A stretch of 64,000 nucleotides of DNA from Bacteroides fragilis. GTDB lineage: Bacteria; Bacteroidota; Bacteroidia; Bacteroidales; Bacteroidaceae. The position numbers were made by a program, and so were the translations under genes. The DNA is taken from NCBI RefSeq assembly GCF_019583405.1, contig NZ_SZUU01000008.1:1-64000 (forward strand), read 5' to 3'. The notes under the pieces are model-generated. The model was not told where the DNA came from, did not search any database, and was given only the letters and a program-made list of their open reading frames with translations. How positions within the stretch are numbered: position 1 is the stretch's first letter; the number at the start of each line of letters is the position of its first letter. Below, in pieces: positions 50,577 through 59,682 of the stretch.

Positions 50577-50698
50577 GCATACTCAATTTATAAAACAGAA
50601 AAAAAGCGGAAAACATATAGGGGGGAATTTTATAAATTGTGTATTTATGGATAGATTTATAAATATAACTTGGGCTTTTGGAAAGAAATATAAAGAAT

Positions 50699-51658
50699 AT
50701 GAAGATTTCTAATAAATACGATCGGCTTGTCCGCAAATTGATTGCCGGTAAGTCTTCTCCGGGAGAAGTAGAAGAGCTGGCGCACTGGAATGTTGTGGAG
50801 ACAAAGATGAAAAAACAATTTGATGCTGCAAGGAATATAGTGGATGATACTGCTGTTGAAAGTAGGATTTGGAATAAGATTGATTCCAAATGTCAGACTC
50901 CTTTTGAACGTAAGCAACGGCCCCAGCTCAGGTACTTGAAGATTGCTCTCGCTGCATGTATTACAGTGTTATTGGTTGTTGGGGGAAGTATCTTCTTTTT
51001 TAATGAGGAGCCTGTCACTTCGCAACATGCCATTGAGTATACTGAGGTTGTCTCTTCAAATAGCAGGTTGTACGTGCTTCCCGATAGTTCAAGGGTTTGG
51101 ATGCAAGCCGGAAGTCGAATCCGTTTTTCACAGGATTTTATGGATCAACGGGAAGTATGGTTGGAGGGAGAGTCTACTTTTGAGGTAACCAAACGTAAGG
51201 GACGTAATTTTAAGGTATATATTGATCAGGCATTTGTAGAAGTCAAAGGGACGGTTTTTCGTGTTCAGTCCACCCGGCAGTATGGTGCGGAAGTGACTCT
51301 TTTCAGTGGAAAGGTTGATTTCAACGCTAAGGTTTCGCAGAGGAAGATTGAAATGAAACCTTTGCAACAGATTATTTTTCATCCCGAAAAGGATGAAGTG
51401 ATATTAAAGAATATAGGTAATATCAGTTGGGATGAGGGACGTTACAAATTTGTCGACATGCGTATGGATGATTTGATAGAAGCCATTCATGATATTTACC
51501 ACATTCCGGTAGAGCTCGACGAGAAAGTATCCCGAAATGACTTATTCACAGGCTATATGCGTTATGATGACCCCGCATCTAAAGTCATCGAAAAGATTTG
51601 TATCAATATGAATTTGAAATTTAGAAAAGAAACACAGAAAATCATTATTTATAAATAA
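50699..51658 (+). CDS. FecR-type anti-sigma factor
   Basis: A 319-residue inner membrane protein from the Met at 50699 (MKISNKYDRLVRKL). The N-terminal ~75 residues face the cytoplasm and would bind the sigma factor; one membrane helix (IALAACITVLLVVGGSIFFF, about 82-101) leads to the periplasmic FecR domain (about 115-215, YTEVVSSNSRLYVLPDSSRVWMQAGSRIRF). A C-terminal DUF4974 domain follows (about 250-319, YKFVDMRMDDLIEAIHDIYHIPVEL), which receives the signal from the STN domain of the SusC protein encoded 41 bp downstream. The frame upstream to 50678 adds only seven residues. Confidence 0.92.
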   Translation: MKISNKYDRLVRKLIAGKSSPGEVEELAHWNVVETKMKKQFDAARNIVDDTAVESRIWNKIDSKCQTPFERKQRPQLRYLKIALAACITVLLVVGGSIFFFNEEPVTSQHAIEYTEVVSSNSRLYVLPDSSRVWMQAGSRIRFSQDFMDQREVWLEGESTFEVTKRKGRNFKVYIDQAFVEVKGTVFRVQSTRQYGAEVTLFSGKVDFNAKVSQRKIEMKPLQQIIFHPEKDEVILKNIGNISWDEGRYKFVDMRMDDLIEAIHDIYHIPVELDEKVSRNDLFTGYMRYDDPASKVIEKICINMNLKFRKETQKIIIYK

Positions 51659-51699
51659 TCGCTTTTTATCAATCACTAATTAATCGTATAATCAAAAAA

Positions 51700-54600
51700 A
51701 TGAAAGACATGAGACAATGTTTTAGCGTCTGTAACAGGCGTTTTCTGGCAGGCGTAATTATGTTTATGCTCCTGTATCCTATGTCCGTTTTTGCCGTGCA
51801 GGGACAGATAGCCGTGCAGGGAAAGGCAATGAGCATTAAACAGGCTATCCAGGTTATTGAAAAGAACAGTAAATATACGTTCTTTTACAAGGCAGCCGAT
51901 TTGGGTAATGCAAAGATTCGTGACATCAATTGTGAAGGCTCCATAGAGGAGGTACTGAATGTGCTGTTTAAAGACAGTGGTATCAGCTATGTCATCAAGG
52001 GCAATGAAGTTATTCTGAAGAGTGCTCCGGAGGTCGTTTCCACACCACAGCAGAGTAATAAGATCGTTGTAAAAGGTAATATCAGGGATAACCTGGGAGA
52101 GGCGATTATTGGTGCTACCATTATGGAAAAAAACAATGCCCAGAATGGTACGATCAGTAATGTAGAGGGAAATTTCTCTTTGTCGGTAAATCCGGGTGCT
52201 GTTATCGTTATCTCTTATATCGGTTATGTAACACAAGAAGTGAAAGCTGTAGCCGGTGTTCCCTTGAAGATAGTGCTGAAAGATGACTCTCGTACCTTAG
52301 ACGAAGTAGTGGTAGTCGGTTTCGGTTCACAAAAGAAAGCAAACCTGACAGGTGCTGTTTCATCTATCAAAATGGATGAGATTATCGGGGACCGTCCTAT
52401 TATGACAGCTTCCGATGCATTGCAAGGTACGGTTCCGGGACTGCTGGTATCTAATAGCGGGAATGCACCGGGTAGCGGAAAGTCATTCCAACTGCGTGGT
52501 GCCTATTCAGTAGGTATCAAGAATAGCGACGGAAGCTATGGTGCCAATGTCGCGCCTCTTATCTTGATTGATAACGTGGAAGGTAGCCTCGATATGTTGA
52601 ATCCGGAAGATATCGAAACGGTGACGGTACTGAAAGATGCTGCTTCGGCAGCTATTTATGGTGCTCGTGCGGCCGGTGGTGTGGTTCTGGTGACTACTAA
52701 GCGTCCGAAAGAAGCTACGGCTTTCCGCCTGAACTATAACAATAATTTCGGTTTTGCTACTGCAATGAATTTGCCGAAGCAAGCATCGTTAATGGATTAC
52801 CTGCAGGCTTATCAGGATGGAGGATATTCTGATGCTTATTGGTCTTATGGTTCACCCAGTGTTTCAAAATGGAAGGAATACCTGACACAGTACAGGCAGG
52901 ATCCTTCATCTATCAAAACTGTAGGTGATGGTATTTTTGCCGATACGGACGGAGCCTTGTATTATCTGAACGAACATGATCCATATAAGAATTTTATGGA
53001 GACCAGTTTCCAGATGAATCATAATCTTTCTGTATCCGGCGGTACAGATAAGTTGCGTTACCGTATGTCAGCCGGATATGTATCTACGGACGGTGTTTTG
53101 ATTACCGATAAAGATACGTATGAACGTCTGAATATCAATTCTTATATTTCTGCTGATATTACCAAATGGTTTACTCAGGAACTGACAATGAGCTATGCGC
53201 GTACCAATCAGTCACAACCGAGTTCCGGTCTGGGAAGCATGTTCGGTAGTAATCAGGTTTCTTATCAACCGGAAGGTAATATGCCTGCGGATGTTTGTTC
53301 TACAATCTCTCAGGATTTGCCTTTCAATACACCGCGCAATCAGGTGCTGTTGGCGAATAAATGGAAAAAGTCATATGACAATCCGCGTGTTTTCGTGAAA
53401 TCTATTTTGAAGCCATTCAAAGGCTTTGAAGGGGTATTTGAATACACGTTTGACAAAAACATGTATGACTATAATTTCTATACCGGAAAAACTCAGTATA
53501 CAGACATACAGGGAGGTAACAACATCTGGAATGCAGCAAAAGATTATTTGCAGAAAGAAAAACAGTTCACCGACTATAATGCCTTCAATATTTATGGTAC
53601 ATATAAGTTTGATATTAAGAAAGACCACCATTTTAGCGTAATGGCCGGTTTCAACCAGGAGTCTAAATATACTGAAGGAGTAAATGTATTGTCTTACAAT
53701 CAAGCTGTTATCGAAGTACCGGCATTAGGTTCGGGTACTGGTGACCTGAAAGCGACAGACAGCTATAATGAATATTCTGTTCGTGGCGGATTCTTCCGGG
53801 TTAATTATAACTACATGGATAAATATTTGCTGGAGGTGAACGGGCGTTATGACGGATCATCCAAATTCCCGAAAGATTCCCGTTTCGGTTTCTTCCCGTC
53901 TGTATCTTTGGGATGGAACGTGGCTCAGGAAAAGTTTATGGAGGTTACACGCAATTATATTGATGGTCTGAAGATTCGTGCATCTTATGGTGTGATCGGC
54001 AACCAGAATGTAGTGAACTATGCATATTTCCCGACTATGAGTGTTAGTAACAAGTATAACGGCTGGTTGTCAGGCGGTGATTATGTAACTGCCATTAACT
54101 CTTTGCCGAATCTGGTAAGTACAAGCTTTACCTGGGAGAAAGTAGCGACTACTGATATCGGTTTGGATCTGAACATGTTTGGCAATCGTCTGAATGCCGT
54201 GTTCGATTGGTATCAGCGTGACACAAAAGGAATGTTGGCACCGGGTATGCAACTTCCTGCTGTTGTGGGTGCAAGTTCTCCTTTCCAGAATACAGCTGAT
54301 ATGCGTACCCGTGGTTGGGAGCTGGCTGTGAACTGGAGAGATCGTATCGGTACATTTAATTATCGTGTCGGATTCAACCTTTCTGACAGCTACTCTGAAA
54401 TCACTAAGTACGATGATAATGCTGCTTCTAAATTGCTGAGTAATTTCTATCCGGGACAAAGACTGGGTGAGATCTGGGGATATGAAGTAGACGGATTCTA
54501 TACAGTAGATGATTTTGTAGATACCAACAGCTGGAAACTTAAAGACGGGGTAGCCTCTATTAAAGGTGTCAGCCCGCGTCCCGGTGACCTGAAATTCAAG

Positions 54601-55221
54601 AATCTCCGTGATGACGATAAGAGTACGAACCAGATCGACAGCGGAGACGGTACATTGGATAATCCCGGTGACCAGAAAGTAATAGGTAATAGCCTGCCTA
54701 AATACCTGTATGGTATTACTCTCGGTGCCAATTATAAAGGTTTCGACCTGAATATTATGATGCAGGGTACCGGTCAACGTGATGCATGGATTGCCAACAA
54801 CCTGGTATTCCCGATGTATATTTACTCAGTGAATGATATCAAGTACCAACCGCTATTTGACGGTCTGACCGACTACTGGAAACCGGTAGATGCTGCCAAT
54901 GGAGATTATACTGCTGTAAATCCGAATGCAAAATATCCACGTATGTACGGACAGAATCCGACAGTTGGCTCCAACTATGGACGTAAGACAGACAGATACT
55001 TATCTAACGCCGCTTACTTCCGCATCAAGAACGTTACTTTGTCGTATACTGTTCCTAAAACATGGATATCCCGAATCGGCTTGAATCAGTTGAAGGGTTT
55101 TGTCAGTGTAGAGAATCTGGCAACTTTCTCTTCATTGCCTTCAGGTATCGATCCTGAAACCTTGAGCTGGAACTATCCGGCATTCCGTACCGTTTCGTTC
55201 GGTATCAACTTTACATTATAA
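51700..55221 (+). CDS. SusC-family TonB-dependent receptor with STN domain
   Basis: Outer membrane importer for oligosaccharides, 1173 residues. A signal peptide (to about residue 32) is followed by an STN (secretin/TonB N-terminal) domain (about 40-110, MSIKQAIQVIEKNSKYTFFYK), a CarboxypepD-regulatory domain (about 124-200), the TonB box region (LDEVVVVGFGSQKK) and the plug (IMTASDALQGTVPGLLVSNSG). The remaining ~870 residues form the 22-strand barrel ending in FGINFTL. The STN domain links it to FecR, so the substrate would induce its own transporter. It is paired with SusD 21 bp downstream. Confidence 0.95.
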   Translation: MKDMRQCFSVCNRRFLAGVIMFMLLYPMSVFAVQGQIAVQGKAMSIKQAIQVIEKNSKYTFFYKAADLGNAKIRDINCEGSIEEVLNVLFKDSGISYVIKGNEVILKSAPEVVSTPQQSNKIVVKGNIRDNLGEAIIGATIMEKNNAQNGTISNVEGNFSLSVNPGAVIVISYIGYVTQEVKAVAGVPLKIVLKDDSRTLDEVVVVGFGSQKKANLTGAVSSIKMDEIIGDRPIMTASDALQGTVPGLLVSNSGNAPGSGKSFQLRGAYSVGIKNSDGSYGANVAPLILIDNVEGSLDMLNPEDIETVTVLKDAASAAIYGARAAGGVVLVTTKRPKEATAFRLNYNNNFGFATAMNLPKQASLMDYLQAYQDGGYSDAYWSYGSPSVSKWKEYLTQYRQDPSSIKTVGDGIFADTDGALYYLNEHDPYKNFMETSFQMNHNLSVSGGTDKLRYRMSAGYVSTDGVLITDKDTYERLNINSYISADITKWFTQELTMSYARTNQSQPSSGLGSMFGSNQVSYQPEGNMPADVCSTISQDLPFNTPRNQVLLANKWKKSYDNPRVFVKSILKPFKGFEGVFEYTFDKNMYDYNFYTGKTQYTDIQGGNNIWNAAKDYLQKEKQFTDYNAFNIYGTYKFDIKKDHHFSVMAGFNQESKYTEGVNVLSYNQAVIEVPALGSGTGDLKATDSYNEYSVRGGFFRVNYNYMDKYLLEVNGRYDGSSKFPKDSRFGFFPSVSLGWNVAQEKFMEVTRNYIDGLKIRASYGVIGNQNVVNYAYFPTMSVSNKYNGWLSGGDYVTAINSLPNLVSTSFTWEKVATTDIGLDLNMFGNRLNAVFDWYQRDTKGMLAPGMQLPAVVGASSPFQNTADMRTRGWELAVNWRDRIGTFNYRVGFNLSDSYSEITKYDDNAASKLLSNFYPGQRLGEIWGYEVDGFYTVDDFVDTNSWKLKDGVASIKGVSPRPGDLKFKNLRDDDKSTNQIDSGDGTLDNPGDQKVIGNSLPKYLYGITLGANYKGFDLNIMMQGTGQRDAWIANNLVFPMYIYSVNDIKYQPLFDGLTDYWKPVDAANGDYTAVNPNAKYPRMYGQNPTVGSNYGRKTDRYLSNAAYFRIKNVTLSYTVPKTWISRIGLNQLKGFVSVENLATFSSLPSGIDPETLSWNYPAFRTVSFGINFTL

Positions 55222-55242
55222 ACGCATAACCAAGAATTAAAA

Positions 55243-57192
55243 ATGAAAAAGATATATCTATCATTGGCTATTTTAGCCGGAATCGGACTGGTCGGATGTA
55301 ATGACAGCTTTTTGGAGCATGCGCCTGTCACCAGTCTGACAGAGAATAACGCTTTCAAATCTTACGATAACTTTAAGTCGTTTGCATGGCCCTGCTATGA
55401 GATATTCAAAGACAATAATATAGCCAATACTATCAACGGAACCGGGCAAGGATCTTGTTATGCAGGTGATATGAATGCCGGATACTTGGAGAGTCGTGCC
55501 AATGAGTCAGGTAATGACTATGCTTTCGGAAGGGTGCAGAGTGTGGCTTCGGGCAATGGTTGGGGATTTTCCGGCACATTCCGTCGTGCTAACATCTTGC
55601 TTGCCAATATCGATAAGTCAGAAATGACTGATGCTGAAAAAGACCATTGGCGTGCGGTGGGATATTTCTTCCACTCATATTGGTACATGGAGCTTATCAA
55701 CCGTTTCGGGGCAGTACCTTGGGTCAATACAGTTCTTAACGAAAGTTCTCCCGAAGCTTACGGCCCCCGTGTTGACCGCGAGATTGTAGCAGACTCCGTA
55801 TTGAATCGTTTGAAATGGGCTGAAGCGAATATCGGGGATTTTGAGAAACAAGACGGTGCGAATACCATCAATCGTGATTGTATTCGTGCAGCTATCTCAC
55901 GATTTACGTTGCGTGAAGCCACTTGGCGCAAATATCACGGAATGGAGGGTGCCCAGAAGTTCTTTGACGAATGTATCCGGGTGTCTCGCCTGTTGATGAA
56001 TGATTATCCTACTCTTTACTACGGAACAGACGGTCAGCCTGCAGCCGGATATGGGGAGATGTGGACTACAGAAGATTTGGGCAAAGTGCCGGGAGTCATT
56101 CTGTACATGGAGTTTGTTCAGGACATCAAGATGGCCAACTTCAGTGCATTGGAACACATGGATAGCCATAATGTGGAGATGAACCAGCATACAGTTGATC
56201 TTTATCTGTGTAAGGACGGTAAGCCGATTGCTACTTCTGAGAACTATCATGGAGACAAAACGCCATACGCTACTTTCCGCGACCGTGATCCGCGTTTATA
56301 TCACGTGGTGATGCCTCCGTATAAAGTAAAAGCAAAGGCTAAGACGAAAGATGATCCCAGAACATGGGATTATACCGATGACCCTGCCGACCGTGAATAC
56401 ATTGACATAATGGGACCTAACGAATCGTGTGATAACCCCGGTATCGGCATGAAACGTCTGCCCGGACAGAATTGGGCAGCCTCACTGGTTCCTTCTTCAC
56501 CCAACTTTATGGGAGGTATCGGAGCTACAGGTTTCGTGAGAAGCCGTTCGGGATATTACTTCTGGAAGAACTGGAGCAACTGGGAAACGAACCGAAATGG
56601 AGGTATCACTCTGAACACATCGGATAAACCTATCTTCAAAATAGAAGAGGTATTGCTGAATTATGCTGAGGCCATGTGCGAGACAGGACAGTTCACTCAG
56701 GCAGTGGCCGACGAGTCTATCAATAAACTACGTAAACGTGCCGGTGTGGCAGATATGAAGGTTGCCGAGATCAACGATAGCTTTGACCCGAATCGTGGCC
56801 GCTATTACCCGAAAGGTAATGAACAAGGTGTTCTAGTAGATCCTGTTTTGTGGGAAGTCCGTCGTGAACGTATTATCGAGTTAATGGGTGAAGGCTTCGG
56901 ATTCTATGACATCCGTCGTTGGAGAATGGCTCCCTGGTTCCTCAATCGTCAGCTCAAAGGAATGTGGATGACGAAAGATAAGTTCAGACATGGTGCCCAG
57001 TTCTTGCTGGATGAAACGACCGGCGGACCGGATCCTGCCGACGGAGCCATGACAGAAGGATATATCTATCTGCAACCCGACCCTATCAAAGCAGGCGAAG
57101 GCTGGCAGGAGAGATATTATCTTTATGAAGTTCCCAGCCAGGAGATTATTCTGAATCCTGCACTTGCACCTAACAACCCGGGATGGGAGTAA
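55243..57192 (+). CDS. SusD-family glycan-binding surface lipoprotein
   Basis: Surface lid of the SusC transporter, 649 residues. Signal MKKIYLSLAILAGIGLVGC puts the lipid at Cys19, and SusD landmarks follow: LEHAPVTSLTENNAF, the TPR scaffold (FRRANILLANIDKSEMTDAEKDHW, GYFFHSYWYMELINRFGAVPWV), LNYAEAMCETGQF and the C-terminal VRRERIIELMGEGFGFYDIRRWRM. It is longer than the ~550 of SusD, with insertions around 330-400. It binds a glycan, probably sulfated given the neighbouring sulfatase, but the sugar is not readable. Confidence 0.95.
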   Translation: MKKIYLSLAILAGIGLVGCNDSFLEHAPVTSLTENNAFKSYDNFKSFAWPCYEIFKDNNIANTINGTGQGSCYAGDMNAGYLESRANESGNDYAFGRVQSVASGNGWGFSGTFRRANILLANIDKSEMTDAEKDHWRAVGYFFHSYWYMELINRFGAVPWVNTVLNESSPEAYGPRVDREIVADSVLNRLKWAEANIGDFEKQDGANTINRDCIRAAISRFTLREATWRKYHGMEGAQKFFDECIRVSRLLMNDYPTLYYGTDGQPAAGYGEMWTTEDLGKVPGVILYMEFVQDIKMANFSALEHMDSHNVEMNQHTVDLYLCKDGKPIATSENYHGDKTPYATFRDRDPRLYHVVMPPYKVKAKAKTKDDPRTWDYTDDPADREYIDIMGPNESCDNPGIGMKRLPGQNWAASLVPSSPNFMGGIGATGFVRSRSGYYFWKNWSNWETNRNGGITLNTSDKPIFKIEEVLLNYAEAMCETGQFTQAVADESINKLRKRAGVADMKVAEINDSFDPNRGRYYPKGNEQGVLVDPVLWEVRRERIIELMGEGFGFYDIRRWRMAPWFLNRQLKGMWMTKDKFRHGAQFLLDETTGGPDPADGAMTEGYIYLQPDPIKAGEGWQERYYLYEVPSQEIILNPALAPNNPGWE

Positions 57193-57220
57193 TTGAAGCG
57201 GAATATAAATGAACCAAACT

Positions 57221-57312
57221 CACCATAGATTACACAGATTAACACAGATTCTTTAATTTAACTCTCAGTGAAATAAATTATTAATCTGTGAAAATCCGTG
57301 TAATCTGTGGTG
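57221..57312. repeat. Imperfect long inverted repeat (CACAGATT type)
   Basis: 57221-57250 and the reverse complement of 57283-57312 agree at 26 of 30 positions, around a 32-base AT-rich centre. It lies between the susD stop and the sulfatase start and will fold in the mRNA, so it may attenuate or stabilise. A related repeat lies at 25554-25635. Confidence 0.8.
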
Positions 57313-57338
57313 AATAAAACTCGAAATAAACCCAACGA

Positions 57339-58880
57339 ATGAACCATAAAATCATTTATAGCAGTGCATTGCTTGTCGGGCTGGGTGGCTCGCAAGCATT
57401 TGCCCATAAAGAGAAGGCACATAACCCTCAAAAACCGAATATCATCTTTATCATGTGCGATGACATGGGGTACGGAGATTTGGGTTGCTACGGACAGCCA
57501 TACATCAGTACGCCCAACATCGACAACATGGCCCGTGAAGGTATGCGCTTTACGCAAGCCTATGCCGGAAGTCCGGTGAGCGCACCTTCGCGTGCCTCGT
57601 TGATGACCGGACAGCATACCGGACATTGCGAAGTCCGTGGTAATAAAGAGTATTGGACTCAAGCATCTACGGTGATGTATGGCGATAATAAAGAGTTTTC
57701 GGTTGTCGGACAACACCCTTATGATCCGGAACATATCATTCTGCCTGAGATCATGAAAGATAACGGATATACTACCGGCATGTTTGGCAAATGGGCAGGG
57801 GGGTACGAAGGTTCTGTGTCCACTCCCGATAAAAGGGGGATCGATGAATATTATGGATATATCTGTCAATTTCAGGCCCACCTCTATTATCCCAATTTCC
57901 TGAACCGTTATAGCCCGTCGTTGGGCGATACGGGTGTCGTACGTGTTGTGATGGAAGAGAATATCAAATATCCGATGTACGGTCCCGATTATCATAAACG
58001 TACTCAATACTCAGCCGATTTGATTCATCAGAAAGCGATGGAATGGATCGATAAACAGAATGAAGATCAACCTTTTTTCGGTGTTTTCACCTATACTTTG
58101 CCTCACGCAGAACTGGTGCAGCCGGAAGACTCTATTCTGAACCATTACAAGACACAGTTTACTGATGATAAAGCTTTTGGTGGTCAGAAGGGGTCCCGAT
58201 ATAATGCTATCACCCATGTACATGCACAGTTTGCAGGTATGATCACCCGTTTGGACCATTATGTGGGTGAGGTCCTGAAGAAGTTAGAAGAGAAAGGATT
58301 GGATAAAAATACGATTGTCATCTTTACCAGTGATAATGGTCCCCACGAGGAAGGCGGGGCCGATCCCACTTTCTTCGGACGTGACGGGAAGTTGCGTGGC
58401 TTGAAACGCCAGTGTTACGAGGGTGGTATCCGTGTTCCGTTTATTGTTCGTTGGCCCGGTCAGGTTGCTGCCGGAACAGTGAATGATCACCAATGTGCTT
58501 TTTACGACATCATGCCTACCTTGTGTGATTTGACGGGTGTGAAGAATTTCCCGAAAAAATATGTGAATAAGAAGAAAGAATCTGATTATTTTGATGGCAT
58601 TTCTTTTGCCCGGACTCTGTTGGGTAAGAAGAACCAGAAGAAACATGATTTTCTCTATTGGGAATTTAATGAAACGAACCAGATAGGTGTACGCATGGGA
58701 GATTGGAAAATGGTTGTTAAGAAAGGTATTCCTTTTCTTTATAATTTGGCAACAGATATCCATGAAGACCATAATGTAGCTGCCGAGAATCCGGATATTG
58801 TAAAGAAAATGGTTGGAATTATCCACCGGCAACATACGGAAAATCCGAATTTCAAGGTTACGTTACCTGCCGTGATGTAG
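57339..58880 (+). CDS. Ser-type sulfatase (S1 family)
   Basis: A 513-residue periplasmic or surface sulfatase with a Sec signal (to about Ala22, SQAFAH). The catalytic signature is Ser81-Ala-Pro-Ser-Arg85 (VSAPSRASLMTGQHTGH), so the nucleophile must be converted to formylglycine by an anaerobic sulfatase-maturating enzyme encoded elsewhere. Metal ligands are visible in NIIFIMCDDMGYGDLGCYG and IFTSDNGPHEEGG. The protein follows susD by 146 bp, in line with a locus degrading a sulfated host glycan or mucin. Sulfate position on the sugar is not known. Confidence 0.93.
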   Translation: MNHKIIYSSALLVGLGGSQAFAHKEKAHNPQKPNIIFIMCDDMGYGDLGCYGQPYISTPNIDNMAREGMRFTQAYAGSPVSAPSRASLMTGQHTGHCEVRGNKEYWTQASTVMYGDNKEFSVVGQHPYDPEHIILPEIMKDNGYTTGMFGKWAGGYEGSVSTPDKRGIDEYYGYICQFQAHLYYPNFLNRYSPSLGDTGVVRVVMEENIKYPMYGPDYHKRTQYSADLIHQKAMEWIDKQNEDQPFFGVFTYTLPHAELVQPEDSILNHYKTQFTDDKAFGGQKGSRYNAITHVHAQFAGMITRLDHYVGEVLKKLEEKGLDKNTIVIFTSDNGPHEEGGADPTFFGRDGKLRGLKRQCYEGGIRVPFIVRWPGQVAAGTVNDHQCAFYDIMPTLCDLTGVKNFPKKYVNKKKESDYFDGISFARTLLGKKNQKKHDFLYWEFNETNQIGVRMGDWKMVVKKGIPFLYNLATDIHEDHNVAAENPDIVKKMVGIIHRQHTENPNFKVTLPAVM

Positions 58881-58903
58881 ATCTCTTATACAAATAAACG
58901 ATT

Positions 58904-58948
58904 GGCGCTGTCCCTATTCACATTGGAGAGGAGGGGCAGCGCTTTTTT
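58904..58948 (+). terminator. Terminator of the sulfatase / utilization-locus transcript
   Basis: An 11-bp stem (58905-58915 with 58932-58942, one G-T pair), followed by TTTTTT at 58943-58948. It lies 24 bp after the sulfatase stop. Confidence 0.9.
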
Positions 58949-59682
58949 GGTTTGATAGCTAAAATTGCTGTTTAGTGTCAGAATGTTTGCTATTCTATCT
59001 TTTTACTGACACGTGCTTTGGGAAAATAGGATGAAATAGAGACGGTTTTATCGAAAATTCTTTTTCGGATCATTTCCTACCGGGAGATTATGGAAGAGGT
59101 GCTTAACTTCGTACCGGCAAAGAACTAACTTCCTGTCGGCAAAGAATTAACTTCTTGGGAACAGGAAGTTAACTTCGTATTAAACAAGAAGTTTGTTTAC
59201 TGACGCAAATATGTTTTTTCCTTCTCGAAACATCCCTTAATTCAGGGAAAAGAGCTGTTTCTCTTCTATAACATAGTTTGAAGAATTTTTTTTTAAAACG
59301 TCATTCTGAACGTTTACGAGGATTTTTGGTCTTTCCTGAATAGCAAATGTCCTTTTCGTCTTGTCCTTATGGTGGCATTTTACTGTATTTTCTTACTTTC
59401 TGACTTTCCGGAAAATACGATTCCTGCGTTTTTTACTCTCTCCTTGTTTCCAAGGCGCAAAGAATTGATTCTAAGGAGTTTCAAAATACATTTTGACAGA
59501 ATGGTAAAAGAGGATTATAGATTTTATTATTTGAATATTCTTTTTATTGCAACCTTCTCTTAGAGGTTTACGTCTAATCTCTAAGATCGGGCGGTAGAGC
59601 AAACAACCGGTTCATTTTTTGCCCTTACAATCATCGAATGCTTTGTATTTTGATAAACAACAAAACTATAATTGATAAAACT
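58949..59682. other. 734-bp intergenic region with array C
   Basis: AT-rich gap between the sulfatase terminator and the first of two TonB-dependent receptors. It contains array C at 59101-59190 and no convincing gene. An open frame at 59369-59563 has no ribosome site or homologous look. No full -33/-7 promoter was recognised for the receptor gene. Confidence 0.7.
59101..59190. repeat. Array C: palindromic tandem repeat with 22-bp period
   Basis: TAACTTC occurs at 59104, 59126, 59148 and 59170, exactly 22 bp apart. The heptamer is preceded by AAG to give quasi-palindromes, best at GAAGTTAACTTC (59165-59176). The linkers (GTACCGGCAAAGAAC, CTGTCGGCAAAGAAT) are also alike in the first two units. 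Confidence 0.85.

Noticed and set aside
59369..59563. 64-codon open frame in the gap before the TonB receptors
   Set aside because: No ribosome site, no recognisable domain, and composition like the surrounding non-coding DNA.
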